Shown: piece after piece, positions 53,219-63,296 of the stretch
Layout: every line of letters starts with the position of its first letter
How positions within the stretch are numbered: the stretch's first letter is position 1
DNA from: Streptomyces adustus
GTDB taxonomy: Bacteria; Actinomycetota; Actinomycetes; Streptomycetales; Streptomycetaceae
Assembly (NCBI RefSeq): GCF_009377175.1
Contig: NZ_VJZD01000005.1
Span: 32,905-96,904, forward strand
Direction of reading: 5' to 3'
Length of the DNA: 64,000 bases
Notes under the pieces: model-generated
The model's database searches: none
Told to the model about the DNA's origin: nothing
Seen by the model: the letters and a program-made list of their open reading frames with translations, nothing else
Program-made: the position numbers and the translations under genes

Positions 53219-56200
53219 GTGAGTCCTCTCGGTGGCGTCTTCCCTGGTGCCGGTTCTGCTGTCCAAGCGACGCCGAATAAAGTGTGCTTCGACGTCCTGA
53301 CGGAAATCAGGGATCTGCAGAAAACGGGGGTCCTGGATGCCGCGGATGTCCGCAGGGCTGCTACAAAGGTGATCGACGCATTGCGTTCGACCTACGCTCG
53401 CGAAATCCGCCAACTTTCCAAGCCGGGTGCAATGCCGCAAGGGGGCGCTAAAGAAGAAATTCGCCGCGTCGAGTCTGTTCGGCGTCCAGATGCCGAACTC
53501 ACTGTGCGACTCACACCTGATTCGCGCTCTTTCGACGTCACTGCGATTACAAACCGCCTTGAGCAAGGCAAGGGCGGTGTTGAATCCCCTCTCTTCTCCG
53601 AAGCTACTGAGATAGTCCAGCAGTACTTTGGACGGATGCCAGACGCTGACCTCAGGGAGGACACGGGGTTGGAGACGCTGCCGCCGGCGTGGCAGGCGGT
53701 GCATTTCGTGATGGCACACCTGGAGGATGCCCAGGACACGAACGCAGCTCGGGAGTCGGCAGCTGATCTCGCCCTCGTCATGTCTGCGCTTATGCCGTCC
53801 GACCTTGAGGAGGGATTGCTCCGAGCCGGTGTTTCGGGGACATCTGCGGGTTGGCAGGGACAGCCACAGGTTCCGGCGATCCTGCAGGAGAAGGTTGATG
53901 AAGCCATTGCGGAGGCCGTTGCACGCGCTGATGTGACGATGGAGGCTTTCGCTGCTGAACCCACGTTGATCGGCTGTGTCCCGCTCACGGAAGCCGTGAT
54001 TAGGGTGTTGTACCGGCAGAAGAAAACTCCTGTCGAAGTCCTGCTGCCGGGCCGTTATCTGACCACGCTCGCCGGTGACCTGTCAGCCAAGGTGCCTGGG
54101 ACCACCGCGGGTGCCGAATGGACCCGAGTTTCGGACTTGCAGATGGTCACGCGAGCTCTGACCAACATCGGCGACGGTGCCAGCGCAGTCGTCCTCACCG
54201 AACACCCCACGCGAGCAGGCCACGCCTTCGCAGCAACGAAGACCCCCTCAGGCGTATTCTGGATCGACCTGCAAGCTGACACACGAAACCGCATCACCTC
54301 CGACGCACCCCACCGGGCCGCGACCCGCACACGTGCCACGGTCCTCGATCCCGAGGGCCGCGTCGTCGAAAATGCACTCCTCGAATGGCCACCGGCCCGC
54401 GCTCACACCCTTGCCGAAGACCTCCTGGACCCCTCACCCACTCCCAACCAATACGGTGCCATCGGCGTGGAGATCGAATATGCGTGGCCCCTCGGAAGGT
54501 ATAGCGGGAAGTTGTCCGCAGGCCTGCCGTTGGCGTGGAACGACACGTACGGGCTGCGACTGGTGGTAGATCACAAAACCTTTTACCGCGTTACCGATGG
54601 TCGACTGTTCCTCACACCACAAATAGCTGAGAAGAAGACCGGCGAAAAGCCAACGAAACAAAAAGAGGCCATCATCGAAGTGGTGACCGATCCGATGCGG
54701 GTCTTTAACCAAGAACAACGGTATCCAGGTCGGCAGCTCGTGTTGCCCCAAGCTTTGAGAATCCGCCACCTGCTGAGCAGGACCAACCATGAAAACTCGG
54801 AAATTCTGCTGCGAAATCTTCTGCCCGTACAGGAAGGGTGGGTGTTCTCCCCTGAAGGACAGTCTGTATCGGTCCGTCCGTCTCCGGATCCGAGTCACCG
54901 CGCCTATACCCAGTTGAATGTCGGTGTTCCCATAGGGGGGGTTCGCCACCTGCTGGAACTGGCGCAAGACCGAAACGGCCTCGACTCCTTGAACGATTCC
55001 CTGGGTGGTGCCCGGGCTTTCGCGGCCGATGTTACAACGTTGTACGCAGCACGGACGCTGAAGCGGAGCATAACGGAAGAGAATCTCCCCTTTCTGTCTG
55101 AAGTTCGCGGGCTCGACGAATTGTATGGATATGCCTGGCTGACGTTCCACCACGTTGCTGCAGGGCCCATTGTGACACGGTTCTTCCGCCAGCGCCTCAC
55201 AAAGAACATGCTTATAGTGGCACTACGTAACTCATTTCACGTTGTGCGCCGATTGCTTCTCCCGGAAGCCAGGGAATTCCTTACTGATTATCAAACTCAA
55301 ATCGCCGAAATGTTCACAGTGCGTCTCGGGCAGGCGATCGCCACGCATGGTGCACGAATGCCGGCGAACATTATGGATGAATCCTTTTCTGGTGGTGCGA
55401 CATATCGCGACTATCTAATGACGGCAATCGCCGGGAAGACACTGCAAGGTCGTCGGGTGACCCAGGGCGAGTCGGTCGGAGTTGCAGATATGGACGTGGA
55501 TCAGGGCGATGCCGGGCTGCCGAAGGTCGTGCTGGAATTGAGACAGTTCACCGGGGGACTCCAGAGCGGTGAAAAGTTTGCGGATATTCCGCATATGGAT
55601 GATCAAACGATCAGCCGTACGGTGGGTGAGCTCGAAGCCGTCTCGCGCGAGGCAAATGCCCTGGCGCAACGCTTCCAGGATCCCCGTGTAGGACTCACGA
55701 CCCGCGAGGCAACCACAGTTCTCGGCCATCAACTCGTGCGCCATGTGGGACCTCTCTTGCTGAAGCTAACGCCGCTGATGGCGGTTATACCTCAAGTCAC
55801 CCAAAAGCGGTGGCCGGTGCTGGGGCACTCCGAAGCTCGCAAGATTGCAAATGCGCTCGTCCAACATGTCAAGGCCCCCGAAACAGCGCTGCCGTCATGG
55901 GTCCTGACACGGCTCACCCAGGTCCGTGAAACACTGATGGCGGCGGTGAATATGCAGACGCAAATAATGCCGGCGGAGCAGCCGTACTTCGCCGCAGCCG
56001 TACTTGACTTGAACGCCGTCCTGCGCGAGCTTACGCCGCGAGCAACTGGCTCGACATCAGCACCTCGAAGCGGTTCACAGCGGAATCCGGAGTATGGCGC
56101 GCCGCGAGCGTGGTCTGTCGTCGATGCAACAGCGGTATCGCCGACGGACAGGCCAGCGGATTCGTTGCCTGCCGCATCTTCGGGGCGTGAAAGCTTGGCA

Positions 56201-57715
56201 TGGGGCGTTCGCTGGGATGCCCGGAAGTGGGACGAGTCTGCTTGGCCATACCGATTCGAGCGACTGAGTGAGCAGGATCGGAAAACCGTCGTCAGGCGTG
56301 AGGCCGAATTGGCCAGTCGGCGTCCGTTGGCGCGGGCTGCACTGCTGAACACTGATCGCTTCGAAGCATTTAAGGGCAGCACACGCGACACGAGTCGTCT
56401 GGACCCGATCGGCTTGGACGGCACGATGACTCACATTCGGGCTGACCTCCGACGGATCTGGATCCCCGACGAGACCAGTCAAGGGAGCGCGACTGGCAAG
56501 GCCGGCACGTGGTATCTGGATGTCACCCTACGGCTTCACCTGGAGGCAAAGGAAGGCGTCACACGGCAAACAGTCGAGACACTCGAAGAAGAACTGACAG
56601 AGGTGACTCGAGCAAAGCTCAACGCACACGCGTTTGAGCTTCCCAGCGGCGACAAGCTTTTTGTCAATCCCGAGTTCGTTAGTAAGTCAGACAATCCTCA
56701 CCAAATCGTGAGCGTACACGCTGGCCAGGGCCAGATGACGGCCACCGACTTCTATCCGATAAGCTCCAAAGACGGGTCGCAGACCACCATGGGGCAGGCC
56801 CTTCACGAGTTCTTCCATTTGCTCGGAGCAAAAGACGGCTACCAAGACGAAGAAATGGCTCTCGGGCGATCAGCCAGTCCGTCCATCATGACCCATGATT
56901 CCCGTTTCGCTGCTTTGCTTAGCAGCGTGGACCTGGAAGTCCTTGGGAACCTGTACAGCTCAGGTCCCGTCATCTACGACTACCGGGACGGCGCACAGCA
57001 GCATGGCGAAGGGGCGCCCGGACGTCCGACGGCATTCTTGAACGCCCCACGCGCCAAGACCGACACCCTCCGATCGCCCCAGGTACTCGCCGAGCTTGAG
57101 ACAACAGGCGAAGCGGCTCTCCGCACCCACTCCCAATCCGGCGAGCTAGCCGTCCCGGCTGAAGCCACCCCAACCAACAACGATGCCATTACTGGTAGTG
57201 AGCCCGGGCGGCCGAGCGAACACGAAATGACGCCCGAGACCGCCTCCGAGGTGCATGCAGCAGAAGGGTCCCCATTCCCTCTGGGAGGAAAATGGCAGCG
57301 GCAGCCTTTGCAGGTGCAGGCAGTCCTGCATACGAGAAAGTACCCCCTGACCACGCTGCTCGGTCAGGATGCGCCCCAGGTCACCACACAACTGGCAGAA
57401 GCCATGAACGCGCCCCAGGGCGATTCTGAAACCGAACGGAAGCAACACATCCAGCGAGTTAAGGCGGCGTTCGCCCCGATCGTGGCAGAGGCAGCCAGCC
57501 ACATCCGCCGTGACCTCGCCGGCAACAGCACCCCCTCCAGAGTCTTGAGCCTAAACAACAGTCGCCTCGTGATTACCGAAATCCGCGACGCATCCCACGT
57601 CGCCCTGGCGCTCACACAAGAAATCGCCGACGCACTCAACAACCGCGTATACGTCGAACACACGCCCGGGCAAAAGATCCCCATCTGCCCCAGCCAAGAT
57701 CAATCCACCCCCTGA
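53219..57715 (+). CDS. large multidomain toxin-like protein: papain-like, amidoligase-like and HExxH domains
   Basis: GTG start after AAAGAGGTG; 1498 residues, with codon use less GC-biased than the neighbours. A papain-like segment resembles Tox-PL/glutamine-deamidase domains: Cys in LIGCVPLTEAVIRV (~253), His in AGHAFAATK (~334) and Asp in FWIDLQAD (~349). A GVEIEYAWPLG ... IIEVVTDPMRV stretch (~417-490) recalls amidoligase-type ligases. A metallopeptidase site, ALHEFFHLLGAKDGY (~1195; HExxHxxGxxD), lies further on. The last ~125 residues share a domain with the 1120-residue protein, ending IPICP. No signal peptide is seen; delivery, if any, is unknown. Domain calls rest on motifs; no immunity gene follows. 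Confidence 0.65.
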   Translation: MSPLGGVFPGAGSAVQATPNKVCFDVLTEIRDLQKTGVLDAADVRRAATKVIDALRSTYAREIRQLSKPGAMPQGGAKEEIRRVESVRRPDAELTVRLTPDSRSFDVTAITNRLEQGKGGVESPLFSEATEIVQQYFGRMPDADLREDTGLETLPPAWQAVHFVMAHLEDAQDTNAARESAADLALVMSALMPSDLEEGLLRAGVSGTSAGWQGQPQVPAILQEKVDEAIAEAVARADVTMEAFAAEPTLIGCVPLTEAVIRVLYRQKKTPVEVLLPGRYLTTLAGDLSAKVPGTTAGAEWTRVSDLQMVTRALTNIGDGASAVVLTEHPTRAGHAFAATKTPSGVFWIDLQADTRNRITSDAPHRAATRTRATVLDPEGRVVENALLEWPPARAHTLAEDLLDPSPTPNQYGAIGVEIEYAWPLGRYSGKLSAGLPLAWNDTYGLRLVVDHKTFYRVTDGRLFLTPQIAEKKTGEKPTKQKEAIIEVVTDPMRVFNQEQRYPGRQLVLPQALRIRHLLSRTNHENSEILLRNLLPVQEGWVFSPEGQSVSVRPSPDPSHRAYTQLNVGVPIGGVRHLLELAQDRNGLDSLNDSLGGARAFAADVTTLYAARTLKRSITEENLPFLSEVRGLDELYGYAWLTFHHVAAGPIVTRFFRQRLTKNMLIVALRNSFHVVRRLLLPEAREFLTDYQTQIAEMFTVRLGQAIATHGARMPANIMDESFSGGATYRDYLMTAIAGKTLQGRRVTQGESVGVADMDVDQGDAGLPKVVLELRQFTGGLQSGEKFADIPHMDDQTISRTVGELEAVSREANALAQRFQDPRVGLTTREATTVLGHQLVRHVGPLLLKLTPLMAVIPQVTQKRWPVLGHSEARKIANALVQHVKAPETALPSWVLTRLTQVRETLMAAVNMQTQIMPAEQPYFAAAVLDLNAVLRELTPRATGSTSAPRSGSQRNPEYGAPRAWSVVDATAVSPTDRPADSLPAASSGRESLAWGVRWDARKWDESAWPYRFERLSEQDRKTVVRREAELASRRPLARAALLNTDRFEAFKGSTRDTSRLDPIGLDGTMTHIRADLRRIWIPDETSQGSATGKAGTWYLDVTLRLHLEAKEGVTRQTVETLEEELTEVTRAKLNAHAFELPSGDKLFVNPEFVSKSDNPHQIVSVHAGQGQMTATDFYPISSKDGSQTTMGQALHEFFHLLGAKDGYQDEEMALGRSASPSIMTHDSRFAALLSSVDLEVLGNLYSSGPVIYDYRDGAQQHGEGAPGRPTAFLNAPRAKTDTLRSPQVLAELETTGEAALRTHSQSGELAVPAEATPTNNDAITGSEPGRPSEHEMTPETASEVHAAEGSPFPLGGKWQRQPLQVQAVLHTRKYPLTTLLGQDAPQVTTQLAEAMNAPQGDSETERKQHIQRVKAAFAPIVAEAASHIRRDLAGNSTPSRVLSLNNSRLVITEIRDASHVALALTQEIADALNNRVYVEHTPGQKIPICPSQDQSTP

Positions 57716-57988
57716 AACCAAACGATTCCAGGGCCAGAGAACATGCCTTACCCCTTACCGGGTCTTCGAAGTTGAGCGGTGTGCTTGGGCTGGACGACTA
57801 AGTCCTGTCGCGGTCGGTGATGGAACCGATGGCTGGTAGCCCGGATGCAGGAGGCCCGTGGCCTTGAGTGATCATTTCTGTTCACAGAACTATCATGCAG
57901 GAGCCACGGGCTTGCTCAACGATACGACGTTGCTAAGTGTGTCCCGTAAATGATCTTTGACGCGCTGGACGACCTGCTCGCTTCTCCG

Positions 57989-58373
57989 TCATCCGGTGAG
58001 GGTGAGGTTGTGCAGGCGGGCGATGCCGAGCATGGCGTAGTGGACGCCGTCGCCTTTGAGTCGGCAGTCGCGGAGGATCTTCCAGCTCTTCATGCGGGCG
58101 AAGGTGTGCTCGACGCGTGCGCGGACCTTGCGGTGGGAGGCGTTGTGTTCCTCTTTCCAGGGCGGAAGTTCGGTCTGGCCGCGTTCGCGTCGGTGTGGGA
58201 TGACCAGGCCGGTGCCGCGGTAGCCGCCGTCCGCGATGACCGTGGCGCACCTGACGGCGTCCTTCGCGCCGGAAAGCTCCCATGCCTTGCAGTCGTTGCG
58301 GTTGCCGGGCAGGGGCTGGCCGACGGCGACGACGAGTCGGGAGTGGGCGTCGATGACGACCTGGTGGTTGGTC
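57989..58373 (-). pseudogene. IS5-family transposase, C-terminal half, split by IS110
   Basis: The frame holds NHQVVIDAHSRLVVAVGQ, NRNDCKAWELSGAKDAVRCA, IADGGYRGTGLVIPHRR, KVRARVEHTFARMKSWKILR and RLHNLTLTG: the second half of a DDE transposase with its second Asp and Glu. The N-terminal half lies on the same strand at 62175-62533, beyond an IS110 insertion. Joining them gives SKNYRYS-TNHQVV, a continuous reading. A sequence like an IS end (GTGTCCCGTAAATGATC) lies just beyond its stop, near 57932. Confidence 0.85.
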
Positions 58374-59452
58374 CTACGTTGTTGATGGGTCGGATGGGCA
58401 GTCGTAGAGTCCGGAAGAGCCAGTGGTCCGGGTAAGGCTTGTGGTTGGTTGCCCGCGATGGCTCGCTCTACCTGGCCGCCCGGTCCACACGACGACTCGA
58501 CCACTGATGAGGAGCTGCGCACCCCTGGTGATCGCTGAGTAGGACCATGCTGGCGAGGTCGTCCGGATGAACCGTATAGGTCGAACGACCGGAGGCAGCT
58601 GTGGCCCAGAACTGGGCGGGAACCGACATCGGCAAGACACACCACTACTGCGCGGTCCTGGACGCGGGCGGCGTGCAGCTGCTCTCGCGCCGGATCCTGA
58701 ACGACGAGTCCGAGCTGCTGGAGCTCATCGGCGACGTCCTGGCACTGGGCGAGGACGTGGTGTGGGCGGTGGACGTCGCAGATGGCATGGCCGCCTTACT
58801 CGTCTGCCTGCTGCTCAACCATGGCCAGAAGATCGTCTACATACCTGGGCTGGCGGTGAACCGGGCCTCGGCCGGCTACCGCGGCATGGGCAAGACCGAC
58901 GCGAAGGACGCCATTGTCATCGCCAACCAGGCTCGGATGCGTCGTGACCTGCAGATTTTGGAGCCGGGCAATGACTTGGCCGTGGAACTGCGGGTCCTGA
59001 CCGACCGCCGGGCAGACCTGTCCGCGGAACACACCCGGAAGATCAACCGGATGCGAGCCCAACTGCTGAGTATCTTCCCTGCGTTGGAACGGGCCCTGCA
59101 GCTGACCAACATCGGTCCGCTGCTCCTGCTCAGCGGCTACCAGACGCCCTCCGCGCTGCGCAGGGCCGGTCGCAAGCGACTCGAGTTGTGGCTGGCCCAT
59201 CGGAACGTCCGCAACGCTGAAACCCTGGCTGCCACCGCAGTTGAGGCCGCTCATCGGCAACACACGCAGCTTCCAGGCGAGAGCGCGATCGCTCAGGTAG
59301 TCCACGACCTGGCGTTGGAGGTGATCAGCTGTCGGCGTACACAGTTACGTCCCCAGCTTCGTACGGATGAATAGGGACAGTTGTTGGTGCGGTGAGGCGT
59401 GTTGCTCGGCACTCTGCTGCTTGTCGGTGTGGCAGTGGAGAGGGGCCTGGCG

Positions 59453-60868
59453 ATGCTCTTGGACTCGGAGCGTTGGTTGGAACTGCGGCGTTTCCGTGGG
59501 TTGTTGGAGTCCGGAGCGCTGAGTTTGTCGGAGATCGCCCGGGAGACGGGGCTGGACCGCAAGACAGTCCGGAAGTACCTGTCGTCGGGCTCGGCGACGC
59601 CGCCGCGGCGGTCGCCGAACGGACGGTCCCGGGCGAGGGTGATCGACGAGTTCGCTCCGCTGGTCGATGCGATGCTGAGGGCCGAGATCCTGATGAAGGC
59701 CGCGGTGATCCATGAACGGCTGGTCGCGGAGTACGGGTTCACCGGGAACTACCAGCGGGTCAAGCTCTACGTTCAGGAAGCCCGCCCCAGGATCGCCGAG
59801 GAACTTGGCATCACCCCGAAGGAGCTGGCGGGTCTTCACCGCCGGTTCGAGGTGGTTCCCGGCGCGCAGGCGCAAGTCGACTGGGGTGACGAGGGCAGGA
59901 TCCTCGCGCATATGGGCATCGGGAAGGTCTATTCGTTCCATATGACCCTGTCGTACTCCCGCGATCCGTTCTGCTGTTTCACCACGAGTCAGGATCTGGA
60001 GACCTTCTTCGATTGCCACCGGCGGGCGTTCGCGCACTTCGGCGGGGTGCCGATGACGATCGTCTACGACCGCACCAAGACGGTCGTGCGCCGGCACGTC
60101 GCCCCTGGTGAGGCGGTGCCGCTGCATCCGGAAGCGGTCGGATTCTCCGGGCACTACGACTTCGATATCGACGTGCTGGCCGCTTACCGTCCCACCGGCA
60201 AGGGCCGGGTCGAGCGCCAGGTGCTGATCGTCCGTGACCACGTTCTCTCCGGGCGGGCCTTTTCCTCGGTCGAGGAGATGGACGCCGCGTTCACGGCTTG
60301 GGTGCCCAGGCGGCGGGCTCAGATCCACAAAACCCACCGTGAGGTGATCGGGCACCGGGCCGCCCGGGACCATGCGGCTCTCAAGACGCTGCCGCCGACC
60401 CCGTATCTGGTTGCCGAACGGCACCTGCGGCCGGTCGGCAAGGACTGTCTGATCGCGTTCGGCGGCAACCTCTACTCGGTGCCCGCCCGCAAGGTCCGCC
60501 CCCGCCAGCTCGTCGAGATCCGGGCCACGAAGTCGCAGGTCATGCTGCATTCCACGGTCTCCGACTCTGGCGGCGAAACGCTGCTGGCCATGCACCCGAG
60601 GGCGGTCGGCCGCGGGGTCCGCGTGGTCGAGGAAGCACATTGGGACGGGCTGCCAACTGGCAAGGGACGCCGGACGACCACCGGCGAAGTCCCCTTCCAG
60701 CCGCGTCACCATAGCTCCCCGGGCGAGGAGGTCGGGCCCTTGCAGGCCCTGCTGAACCGGGCCGCCGCCGCCCAGGTCGAGGTCGGCCGCCGGCCGCTGT
60801 CTGTCTATGACGAGCTGACCGGCACCCGCCCCTTCACCACCCACCGCATCCCGAAGGAATCGTCTTGA
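59453..60868 (+). CDS. istA: IS21 IstA transposase
   Basis: I use ATG 59453 with GAGAGGGG upstream; the frame also has a GTG at 59399. The 471-residue product has an N-terminal helix-turn-helix (SLSEIARETGLDRKTVRKYL), the integrase core with Asp in QAQVDWGDEGRIL (near 140), Asp in TIVYDRTKTVV (near 205) and a Glu region further on, then the C-terminal YSVPARKVRPRQLVEIRA beta-barrel. It makes the strand transfers of IS21. Its stop overlaps the istB start (TTGA). Confidence 0.92.
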   Translation: MLLDSERWLELRRFRGLLESGALSLSEIARETGLDRKTVRKYLSSGSATPPRRSPNGRSRARVIDEFAPLVDAMLRAEILMKAAVIHERLVAEYGFTGNYQRVKLYVQEARPRIAEELGITPKELAGLHRRFEVVPGAQAQVDWGDEGRILAHMGIGKVYSFHMTLSYSRDPFCCFTTSQDLETFFDCHRRAFAHFGGVPMTIVYDRTKTVVRRHVAPGEAVPLHPEAVGFSGHYDFDIDVLAAYRPTGKGRVERQVLIVRDHVLSGRAFSSVEEMDAAFTAWVPRRRAQIHKTHREVIGHRAARDHAALKTLPPTPYLVAERHLRPVGKDCLIAFGGNLYSVPARKVRPRQLVEIRATKSQVMLHSTVSDSGGETLLAMHPRAVGRGVRVVEEAHWDGLPTGKGRRTTTGEVPFQPRHHSSPGEEVGPLQALLNRAAAAQVEVGRRPLSVYDELTGTRPFTTHRIPKESS

Positions 60869-61689
60869 GCGAGCTGACCGGCAACCGCATCCGCACCACG
60901 GCCGCGAAGCTCGGCCTGCCCCATCTGGCAGAGACCATCAACGAGTTCACCCGTCGCGCGGACGAGGGCAAGCTCGGCTACCTCGACTTCCTCGACCTGG
61001 TCCTCTCCGAGGAACTCGCCGTCCGGGACGACCGCCGATTCCGCCAGGGCCTGCGACTTTCCCGGCTGCCGCACCACAAGACGCTGGATGAGTACGACTT
61101 CTCCTTCCAACCGGATCTCGACCCGCGCAAGGTCAAAGACCTCGCCACCCTGTCCCTTCGTCGAGGCCAAGGCCAACGCGGCCCTGCTCGGACCGCCCGG
61201 AGTAGGCAAGACCCACATCGCGATCGCGCTGGCGGTCGCGGCCTGCCGGGCCGGCTACTCGATCTACTTCACCAGCCTCGACGACATGGTCCGCAACCTC
61301 AAAGCTGCCGAGGCAGCCGGACGTCTGACCAGCAAACTCGGCTCCTACCTGCGGCCGAGCGTCCTCGTGGTGGACGAGGTCGGCTACCAGCCTCTCGAAC
61401 GCGCCGAGGCGAACCTGGTCTTCCAGGTCATCTCCAAGCGCTACGAGAAGGGCTCGATCATCCTCACGTCGAACAAGACCTTCAGTGAATGGGGCCAGGT
61501 CTTCGGCGACGAAGTCCTCGCCACCGCGATCCTCGACCGGCTCCTGCACCACTGCGAAGTCGTCCCGATCAACGGCCCCAGCTACCGCCTCAAGAACCGC
61601 CTCCAAGCCATCGAGCGAGAGACCGACGTGCCTGACAGGTGGGGACGAGGAAAGGTACGCGACTGGGGATCTAACTTCGTACGCCGACA
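60865..61689 (+). pseudogene. istB: IS21 IstB ATPase, frameshifted by one extra base
   Basis: TTG start with AAGGA upstream. The first frame reads MSELTGNRIRTTAAKLGLPH to VKDLATLS (60865-61153); the family sequence then continues in another frame as FVEAKANAALLGPPGVGKTH (Walker A) and VLVVDEVGYQPL (Walker B). The run TGTCCCTTCG near 61151-61160 has one C too many. IstB is the AAA+ helper that prepares the target for IstA. No stop occurs in the second frame before the element's right end. It may be a real mutation, programmed frameshifting or a sequencing error. Confidence 0.85.
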
Positions 61690-62174
61690 TCAGCCTCCAC
61701 GAGAAGATCCACGCGCTGGACAAGCTCATTGCAGACCGGTTTCGGGAGCACGAACTCGCCGCAGTGATCTCCAGCATGCCCGGCATAGGTCCACTGCTGG
61801 GCGCCGAGTTGCTGGCCGCCACCGGCGGCAATCTCAGCCGTTTCACCAGTGCCGACCACCTCGCGGCCTTCGCCGGCGTTGCGCCGGTGCCGCGCGACTC
61901 CGGCAACGTCAGTGGCAACCTTCACAGGCCCCGCCGTTATCACCGAGGGCTCCAGCGCGTCTTCTACACCTCCGCGCAGATCAGCATCCGCAGCTGCCCA
62001 GAGTCCCAACACTTCTACGAACGCAAGCGGGCCGAGAAGAAACAGCACAAGCAGGCCGTGCTCGCCCTGGCTCGACGACGTGTCAACGTCCTGTTCGCCA
62101 TGATCCGTGACGGACAGTGTTACCAAGCCCCAACTCCCGTCACTGCTGCGGCTTGACAACAACATGAGGAGGCC

Positions 62175-62533
62175 GAGTAACGGTAGTTCTTCGACTGCTC
62201 GGCGATGGTGTGATCCCGAGTGGGCACCAAGGTGCCGTCCACGATCAGCACGGCGTCCTTGCGGAACCGCCTGCGCTGTTGCAGAGCCAGCGAGGGCCCG
62301 AGGTGGTCGATGATGCGATCCGCTGCCGACTTCGAGGTGCCGAAGTGCAGGGCAAGCTGCCGCAATGTCAGGTTCGTCCGCCAGTATGCGGCGATCAGCA
62401 GGACCCGGTCCTCCAGTGGCAGGCTCCATGGCCGTCCCTTGCGAACGGGGTCTGCGCCCTCGCGTCGTAACGCGGTGATCAGCTTGCCGAACTGTCGCGG
62501 GCTCAGCCCGCTGAACGGGGCTCTCTTGAAAAT
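62175..62533 (-). pseudogene. IS5-family transposase, N-terminal half
   Basis: Minus-strand text reads FKRAPFSGLSPRQFGKLITA, RPWSLPLEDRVLLIAAYWRT, LHFGTSKSAADRIIDHLGPS and VLIVDGTLVPTRDH (first Asp), ending SKNYRYS at the IS110 junction. No ATG/GTG precedes FKRAPF and the expected left end is missing, so the 5' end seems lost at the junction with the next IS110 fragment. It joins 57989-58373 in reading order. Confidence 0.85.
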
Positions 62534-62561
62534 CGCCTGACCCAATGTGTGATGGTGGGGG

Positions 62562-63296
62562 TCAGGCGGTCTCTTCGCGTGGGGTGGCGGTGACGTCGAG
62601 GCCGAGGGCCGCGAGTTGGGCGAGTAGACGTCGGGTCTGGCGTTCCTGGCCGAGGCGGTTGGTGAAGTGATCGGGTCCGAGATCGCGATAGGGAACGAGG
62701 TCGTGCAGGATGTGCCAGGCGGCGACCAGGATGGAGTGCCCGACCGCGACGGTCGCGCGTTTCGCGCCGCGGTGCGGGACGAGTCGTCGGAACTGTGCGC
62801 CCAGGTAGGTGCTCCTGCTGCGGGCGGCACTGGCGCCCGCCATGTAGAGCGCGGTCTTGAGCCAGGTGTCGCCCTGGCGGGTGCGCCCCGACAGGCGCTT
62901 GCCGGCCGACTCTTTGTTGCCTGGACACATTCCGACCCAGGAGGCAAGGTGGCCTGCGGTGGCGAAGCGGCTCATGTCCACGCCGACCTCAGCGATCAAG
63001 ATCTGGGCCAGCGTCAGACTGATACCGGGGATAGTGATCAGTAGGTCGACCTGCTGTTGCAGCGGCTGCAGTTGCCGGTTGATCTCCCCGCTCAGGCGGG
63101 CGATCCGGGTGTCGGCTTCGTCGATGGCCCGCAGCATCGAGGCCACCATGAATGCGTGGTGCTGGGTGAAATCGCCGGTCAGCAGGGGGATCTTGCCCTG
63201 CAGGCTGCCGAATTGTCGGCGTACTTGCTTGAATGGCCCTGGCAAGATTTCCGTGACGCTGGGGTGTGCCACCGTGCGCCGGTGACACTCCGTCAC
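62562..63296 (-). pseudogene. second IS110-family transposase, 5'-truncated
   Basis: The frame has the IS110 C-terminal half: INRQLQPLQQQVDLLITIPG, GHLASWVGMCPGNKESAGKR (serine region) and TRQGDTWLKTALYMAGASAA. The N-terminal DEDD domain is missing; the first 30 residues are unrelated and run into an ISL3 fragment. It differs from the IS110 at 58.6 kb, so it is an independent element. Confidence 0.85.

Larger units (their letters stand above)
59330..61689. mobile_element. IS21-family element nested in IS110
   Basis: The 2360-base element starts TGTCGGCGTAC and ends GTACGCCGACA; the ends are inverted repeats that continue with AGTTA and TCCCCAG. A 5-base target duplication, TCAGC (59325-59329 and 61690-61694), flanks it. 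It carries istA and istB. Confidence 0.9.
58601..62156 (+). pseudogene. IS110-family DEDD transposase, interrupted by IS21
   Basis: The 5' part (58601-59329) encodes GTDIGKTHHYCAVLD and KTDAKDAIVIANQ of the DEDD RuvC-like domain. The 3' part (61695-62156) encodes MPGIGPLLGAELLAATGG and GVAPVPRDSGNVSGN, the C-terminal domain with the catalytic serine region. Removing IS21 plus one copy of its TCAGC duplication rejoins ALEVIS with LHEKIHALDK in frame, giving 396 residues, the normal size. The N-terminal half alone is still open to 59374. The element is inactive unless IS21 is excised. Confidence 0.92.
58374..62174. mobile_element. IS110-family element inserted in the IS5-family gene
   Basis: Removal of about 58374-62174 rejoins the two halves of an IS5-family transposase. 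Excluding the nested IS21 element, it is about 1.44 kb, normal for IS110. The 227 bases before its transposase start (58374-58600) are non-coding and would hold the bridge RNA in IS110-group elements. Ends are approximate within a few bases because IS110 makes little or no target duplication. Confidence 0.75.

Noticed and set aside
57716..57940. Repeats of GCAGGAG and CCCGTGGCC/GCCACGGGC as another insertion-sequence end
   Set aside because: The pattern suggests an IS remnant, but no matching second end or transposase could be identified.
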